A DNA stretch of 64,000 bases, from the NCBI RefSeq assembly GCF_025264685.1, contig NZ_CP073721.1:2161001-2225000 (forward strand), given 5' to 3'. Shown here one piece after another: positions 60,075 through 64,000 of this stretch. This DNA comes from Dactylosporangium roseum. GTDB lineage: Bacteria > Actinomycetota > Actinomycetes > Mycobacteriales > Micromonosporaceae. The first letter of the stretch is position 1, and every line of letters starts with the position of its first letter. Both the position numbers and the translations under genes were made by a program. The notes below the pieces were generated by a model, which was not told the origin of the DNA, did no database searches, and saw nothing but the letters and a program-made list of their open reading frames with translations.

Positions 60075-61417
60075 TCGTCATCGAGCACTGCGCGGTGGCC
60101 ACGGTGGACGGAGCCGGCACCGAGCACGCCGACGGCCACATCGTGGTGTCGGGCGACCGGATCGTGGCGGTCGGGCCCGGCACCTACGCCGGCGACTCCG
60201 GCGTGACCCGTGTCGACGGCACCGGCTGTCTCGCCACCCCGGGCCTCGTCAACACCCACCACCACCTGTACCAGTGGGCCACCCGCGGCCTCGCCCAGCA
60301 GGAGATCCTGTTCGGCTGGCTCACCGAGCTGTACCCGATCTGGGCCCGCCTCGACGCCGGGGTCGTGCACGCCGCCGCGTCCGCCGGCCTGGCCCAGTTG
60401 GCGCTGTCGGGCTGCACGACCAGCACCGACCACCACTACGTCTTCCCGCGCCAGGGCGGTGACCTCCTGGCCGCCGAGATCGCCGCGGCCGCCGCGGTCG
60501 GCCTGCGGTTCCACCCGTGCCGCGGCTCGATGGACCTGTCCGTCAAGGACGGCGGCCTGCCGCCGGACTCGGTGGTCGAGGACACCGACGCGGCGCTCGC
60601 CGCGACGAAGGAGGCGATCGACCGCTTCCACGACCCGTCGCCGGGCGCGATGGTGCGGATCGCGGTCGCGCCGTGCAGCCCGTTCTCCGTCACCCCGCGG
60701 CTGATGCGCGAGGCGGCCGGTCTCGCCCGCGCCGAAGGGGTACGCCTGCACACCCACCTCGCGGAGACGGTCGAGGAGGAGGCGTACTGCCGGAAGGTCC
60801 ACAACTGCACCCCCGTCGAATACGCGGAGTCCCTCGGCTGGCTCGGCGGCGACGTCTGGCTGGCCCATGCCGTACACCTCGATGCGTCCGCGATCGCCAA
60901 GCTCGGCGCTTCCGGCACCGGGGTCGCGCACTGCCCGAGCTCCAACGGCCGGCTCGGCGCCGGCATCGCCCCGGTCCGGGACCTGCTCGACGCGCGGGTG
61001 CCGGTCGGTCTCGGCGTCGACGGCGCGGCGTCGCAGGAGGCCGGGCAGCTCGGCAGCGAGCTGCGCCAGGCGCTGTACTCGGCCCGGCTGCGCGGCGGCC
61101 CGGCGGCGCTGACCGCCCGCGAGTCCCTGGCGCTGGGCACGATCGGCGGGGCGCGCTGCCTCGGTCGCGACGACGAGCTCGGGTCGCTGGAGCCCGGCAA
61201 ACTGGCCGACATCGCGCTGTGGAGCCTCGACGGCCTGGGCCACGCCGGCATCGAGGATCCCGTCGCGGCCCTGGTCTTCGGCCCGCCGGCCCCGTTGCGG
61301 CTGCTCCTGGTCGGCGGCAGGGCCGTGGTCCAGGACGGCGTCATGTCCACAGTGGACGAGCCGACCCTGGCGGCAGCCCTGTCGGCCGCCGCTCGCCAGC
61401 TCCAGGAGTCCCCATGA
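60071..61417 (+). CDS. 8-oxoguanine deaminase-like amidohydrolase
   Basis: Predicted 448-residue metal-dependent deaminase of the AtzC/TrzN/GuaD branch. Metal ligands are in GLVNTHHHLYQWATRGL (His-x-His), LHTHLAETVEEE, WLAHAVHLD and GLGVDGAASQEAGQL; CPSSNGRLGAG is the 8-oxoguanine deaminase-type loop. It would turn 8-oxoguanine into urate, and its place among urate genes supports this over guanine or triazine deamination. GTG 60071 overlaps the Fe-S subunit stop. Confidence 0.87.
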   Translation: MIVIEHCAVATVDGAGTEHADGHIVVSGDRIVAVGPGTYAGDSGVTRVDGTGCLATPGLVNTHHHLYQWATRGLAQQEILFGWLTELYPIWARLDAGVVHAAASAGLAQLALSGCTTSTDHHYVFPRQGGDLLAAEIAAAAAVGLRFHPCRGSMDLSVKDGGLPPDSVVEDTDAALAATKEAIDRFHDPSPGAMVRIAVAPCSPFSVTPRLMREAAGLARAEGVRLHTHLAETVEEEAYCRKVHNCTPVEYAESLGWLGGDVWLAHAVHLDASAIAKLGASGTGVAHCPSSNGRLGAGIAPVRDLLDARVPVGLGVDGAASQEAGQLGSELRQALYSARLRGGPAALTARESLALGTIGGARCLGRDDELGSLEPGKLADIALWSLDGLGHAGIEDPVAALVFGPPAPLRLLLVGGRAVVQDGVMSTVDEPTLAAALSAAARQLQESP

Positions 61418-61420
61418 TCG

Positions 61421-61498
61421 CGTTGATCTTGCACTTGTGGTGCCTGACAAACCCGGGCATCGTGGGCGCGTCCCGGCACCACAACTGCAAGATCAACG
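61421..61498 (+). repeat. Hairpin family 2, copy 4, inside the purine operon
   Basis: The stem GATCTTGCACTTGTGGTGCC (61425-61444, one G-to-C change from the other copies) pairs with 61475-61494, and CGTT/AACG extends it. The loop diverges from the other copies in its second half. It fills most of the only real gap (97 bases) between genes of this operon. Confidence 0.88.
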
Positions 61499-61514
61499 CG
61501 GGGAGGGGTGGGCG

Positions 61515-63782
61515 GTGAGCGGCAGCGTCGACGTGGATACCGGGGTCGATGCGGGGATCGGGGCCTCGCCGGTCAGGCCGGACGGGGTGCTCAAGGTTAC
61601 CGGGGAGTTCGCGTTCTCGTCGGACCTCTGGGCCGATCGGATGCTGTGGGGCGCCACGCTGCGCAGCCCGCACCCACGGGCCCGCATCCGGGGCATCGAC
61701 CTCACCGGGGCGCTCGCCACCCCCGGCGTCCACGCGGTGCTCACGGCCGACGACGTGCCCGGCGACAAGCGCTACGGGCTCGAACACCGCGACCAGCCGG
61801 TCCTGGCGATGGGGGAGGTGCGCTACGCCGGGGAGCCGGTCGCCGTCGTCGCCGCGGACCATCCGGAGACCGCGCGGCGGGCGGCGGCCCGCATCACCGT
61901 CGACTACGAGGTGCTGCCGCCCGTCGTGGACAGCGTCGCCGCCCTCGACCCGTCCTCCGACCAGGTGCACGAGTCCGGAAACCTGCTGCGGCACGTGCCG
62001 ATCCGCAAGGGCGACCAGGACGTCACGGCACCGGTCGTGGTCACCGGCGAGTACGAGGTCGGCATGCAGGACCAGGCGTTCCTCGGTCCCGAGTCCGGCC
62101 TCGCGATCCCCGCCGAGGACGGCGGCGTCGACCTGTTCATCGCCACCCAGTGGCTGCACGGCGACCTCGCCCAGGTCGCCGACTGCCTCGGCCTGCCGCA
62201 CGACAAGGTCCGCCTCAGCCTCGCCGGGGTCGGCGGCGCGTTCGGCGGGCGCGAGGACGTCTCGATGCAGGTCCACGCGTGCATGCTCGCGCTGCGCACC
62301 GGGCGCCCGGTCAAGATGGTGTACTCGCGCGAGGAGTCGTTCTACGGCCACGTCCACCGGCATCCCGCCCGGATGTGGTACGAGCACGGCGCCGACGAGG
62401 ACGGGAAGCTGGTCTACGTCAAGGCCCGTCTGGTTCTCGACGGCGGCGCGTACGCGTCCACGTCGACGGCGGTCGTCGCCAACGCCACCACACTCGGCGT
62501 CGGCCCGTACCGGGTGCCCAGCGTGACCGTGGATGGCTACGCCGTCTACACCAACAACCCGCCGTGCGGCGCGATGCGCGGGTTCGGCGCGGTGCAGGCG
62601 TGCTTCGCCTACGAGTCGCAGATGGACAGGCTCGCCGAGGCGCTCGGCCTCGACCCGGTAGAGCTGCGCGTCCGCAACGCGATGGAGCCGGGCGACACGA
62701 TGCCGACCGGGCAGGTCGTCGAGGGCCCGGCCCCGGTCGCCGAGCTGCTGCGCCGGGTCCGCGACACGCCGCCGGCGCGGCAGCACCCCGGCGCCGACCC
62801 GCGCGAACTGCCGGGCGGCGTCGCCAACACCACTCACGGCGAGGGCGTGCGGCGCGGCGTGGGCTACGGCATCGGCATCAAGAACGTCGGCTTCTCCGAA
62901 GGGTTCGACGACTACTCGACGGCGCGGGTCCGGCTGGAGATCGTCGGCGGCGAGCCGGCGGCCGTCGTGCACACCGCCGCCGCCGAGGTCGGGCAGGGGC
63001 TCGTCACCGTCCAGGCACAGATCGCCCGGACCGAGCTCGGGGTCGAACAGGTGACGGTGGCCACCGCCGACACCTCCGTCGGCAGCGCCGGGTCGTCGTC
63101 GGCGTCGCGGCAGACGTACGTCACCGGCGGCGCGGTCAAGGCCGCCTGTGCGGCCGTCCGCGCCGAGGTCCTGCGCCGGGTCGGGCGCCCGGGCCTGCTC
63201 CTGGCCGGCGGCAAGGTCGTCACCGCGGAGCGCGAGGTGGTCGCCGACCTCGTCGACGTGCTCGGCGACGAGCCGATCGAGCGGACCGTCGAGTGGCGGC
63301 ACCGGCCGACCTTCCCGCTCGACCCGCGCACCGGGCAGGGCGACGCCCACGTGCAGTACGCGTTCGCCGCCCACCGGGCCACCGTCGACGTCGACGTCGA
63401 GCTGGGCCTCGTGCGGGTCGTCGAGATCGCCACCGCGCAGGACGTCGGCCGGGCACTGCACCCGCAGTCGGTCTGGGGCCAGATCGCCGGCGGGACCGCG
63501 CAAGGGCTCGGGCTCGCCGTCATGGAGGAGATCCAGGTCGTCGACGGCCTGATCCGCAACCCGTCGTTCACCGACTACCTGATCCCGACGATCCTCGACG
63601 TGCCGCCGATGCGCATCGACGTCCTCGAGCTCGGCGATCCCGAGGCGCCCTACGGGCTGCGCGGCATCGGCGAGCCGCCGACCATCTCCTCGACCCCGGC
63701 CATCGTCGCCGCGATCCGCGCCGCGACCGGCCTGCCGCTGCGCCGGGTGCCGGTCCGGCCCGAACATCTGACGGGGACCTGA
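61515..63782 (+). CDS. xdhA: Xanthine dehydrogenase molybdenum-binding subunit
   Basis: Predicted 755-residue large subunit. Moco and substrate motifs include GVGGAFGGREDVSMQ, CGAMRGFGAVQACFAYESQMD, AAAEVGQGLVTVQAQ, SAGSSSASRQTYVTG and the C-terminal GLRGIGEPPTISSTPAI with the catalytic Glu. It hydroxylates hypoxanthine and xanthine to urate at the MoCo site. GTG 61515 follows GGGAGGGG. It is the last intact gene of the operon; an allantoicase fragment follows directly. Close relatives act on other heterocycles, but the neighbours support xanthine. Confidence 0.92.
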   Translation: MSGSVDVDTGVDAGIGASPVRPDGVLKVTGEFAFSSDLWADRMLWGATLRSPHPRARIRGIDLTGALATPGVHAVLTADDVPGDKRYGLEHRDQPVLAMGEVRYAGEPVAVVAADHPETARRAAARITVDYEVLPPVVDSVAALDPSSDQVHESGNLLRHVPIRKGDQDVTAPVVVTGEYEVGMQDQAFLGPESGLAIPAEDGGVDLFIATQWLHGDLAQVADCLGLPHDKVRLSLAGVGGAFGGREDVSMQVHACMLALRTGRPVKMVYSREESFYGHVHRHPARMWYEHGADEDGKLVYVKARLVLDGGAYASTSTAVVANATTLGVGPYRVPSVTVDGYAVYTNNPPCGAMRGFGAVQACFAYESQMDRLAEALGLDPVELRVRNAMEPGDTMPTGQVVEGPAPVAELLRRVRDTPPARQHPGADPRELPGGVANTTHGEGVRRGVGYGIGIKNVGFSEGFDDYSTARVRLEIVGGEPAAVVHTAAAEVGQGLVTVQAQIARTELGVEQVTVATADTSVGSAGSSSASRQTYVTGGAVKAACAAVRAEVLRRVGRPGLLLAGGKVVTAEREVVADLVDVLGDEPIERTVEWRHRPTFPLDPRTGQGDAHVQYAFAAHRATVDVDVELGLVRVVEIATAQDVGRALHPQSVWGQIAGGTAQGLGLAVMEEIQVVDGLIRNPSFTDYLIPTILDVPPMRIDVLELGDPEAPYGLRGIGEPPTISSTPAIVAAIRAATGLPLRRVPVRPEHLTGT

Positions 63783-63783
63783 G

Positions 63784-63858
63784 ATGACCCACGTGCGCCT
63801 CGACGCCTTCCCGGACGGCGGGGTGGCCCGCCTCCGGCTGTGGGGTGGGACCGGTTGA
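63784..63858 (+). pseudogene. Allantoicase C-terminal remnant
   Basis: One base after the xdhA stop a 24-codon frame reads HVRLDAFPDGGVARLRLWG and stops. This is the conserved C-terminus of allantoicase, which hydrolyses allantoate to ureidoglycolate and urea. Everything before it is gone. Its position just after xdhA shows that the operon once continued with alc. Confidence 0.75.
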
Positions 63859-63879
63859 CCCCTGGGTAGGGTTGGGCCC

Positions 63880-64000
63880 GTGACCGCCGACGCCATGGAC
63901 TCCGGCCTCTTCCGCCGGGTGCTGCGCCGGCACGCCTCAGCCGTGGTCGTCGTCACCCTGCCGGGTCCGGTCGGCTTCACGGCGACCTCGTTCACCTCGG
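63880..64000 (+). CDS. Flavin reductase-like protein, truncated by window end
   Basis: From GTG 63880 (or ATG 63895) the frame reads MDSGLFRRVLRRHASAVVVVTLPGPVGFTATSFTS and runs off the window. The ASAVVVVT...GFTATSFTS pattern is the FMN-binding start of flavin reductase (DIM6/NTAB) proteins, often oxygenase partners. TAGGG lies upstream of the GTG. It begins 21 bases after the allantoicase remnant. Confidence 0.8.
   Translation, partial: MTADAMDSGLFRRVLRRHASAVVVVTLPGPVGFTATSFTS

Noticed and set aside
61341..63995. 884-codon reverse frame opposite xdhA
   Set aside because: Antisense shadow of a molybdenum hydroxylase with all motifs in the forward frame.

Overview
The window is very GC-rich, with strong G/C bias at third codon positions, frequent GTG and TTG starts and overlapping stop/start junctions. 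This points to an actinomycete chromosome. The gene set (a MurL-type epimerase, an aceB-glcDEF operon, a SNF2 helicase beside a SWIM protein, DUF3105, DUF2267 and CbpM-type stress genes) fits Micromonosporaceae, but that family assignment is inference. No tRNA, rRNA, CRISPR array, insertion sequence with a transposase, or phage gene was seen. All family names come from recognising motifs by eye; no database search was run.

Layout. 1-8.5 kb: a truncated unknown gene, a DUF2334 deacetylase-like lipoprotein, an MFS exporter, an emfourin-like lipoprotein, a stand-alone response regulator and a secreted subtilisin-type protease. 8.7-15.2 kb: a reverse-strand oligopeptide ABC operon (oppC-oppA-oppB-oppD-oppF). 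15.6-19 kb: exonuclease III, a LacI-type regulator with two palindromic operator candidates, a degenerate receiver-like protein and a TmrB-like P-loop protein. 19.2-28.9 kb: a penicillin-acylase-like enzyme with a discoidin domain, then a helicase/YciI/SWIM trio, a DUF3105 protein and a zinc-ribbon protein. 28.9-34.7 kb: murL and a chaperone/stress cluster (DUF2267, Hsp20, DnaJ, CbpM, HdeD). 35.4-41 kb: aceB-glcD-glcE-glcF. 41-56.8 kb: mixed housekeeping and hypothetical genes with many decayed genes between them. 57.1-63.9 kb: a forward purine-degradation operon (uraD, uraH, uricase, three-part xanthine dehydrogenase, 8-oxoguanine deaminase) ending in the last 24 codons of an allantoicase.

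The purine operon takes xanthine and oxidised guanine to urate and allantoin. Further degradation would yield glyoxylate, which malate synthase and the glycolate oxidase complex 16-20 kb away could use. The allantoicase relic suggests that the later ureide steps here were lost or moved.

The most unusual content is non-coding. One family is a mosaic of three modules (a hairpin built on ATGATCATGGGAAAGAT, an AATTCGGGCGCG block and a GTGTTGCGCTA arm) found at four intergenic sites, three of them between convergent genes. At 3086-3356 it forms an imperfect palindrome of about 270 bp. A second family is a 20-bp-stem hairpin (GATCTTGCAGTTGTGGTGCC) with a conserved loop, present four times, including once inside the otherwise overlapping purine operon and once between divergent genes. 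The window also has many short tandem duplications (units mostly 12-18 bp, 42 bp in aceB), several of them in frame inside conserved genes, and at least six gene remnants, two with internal deletions.
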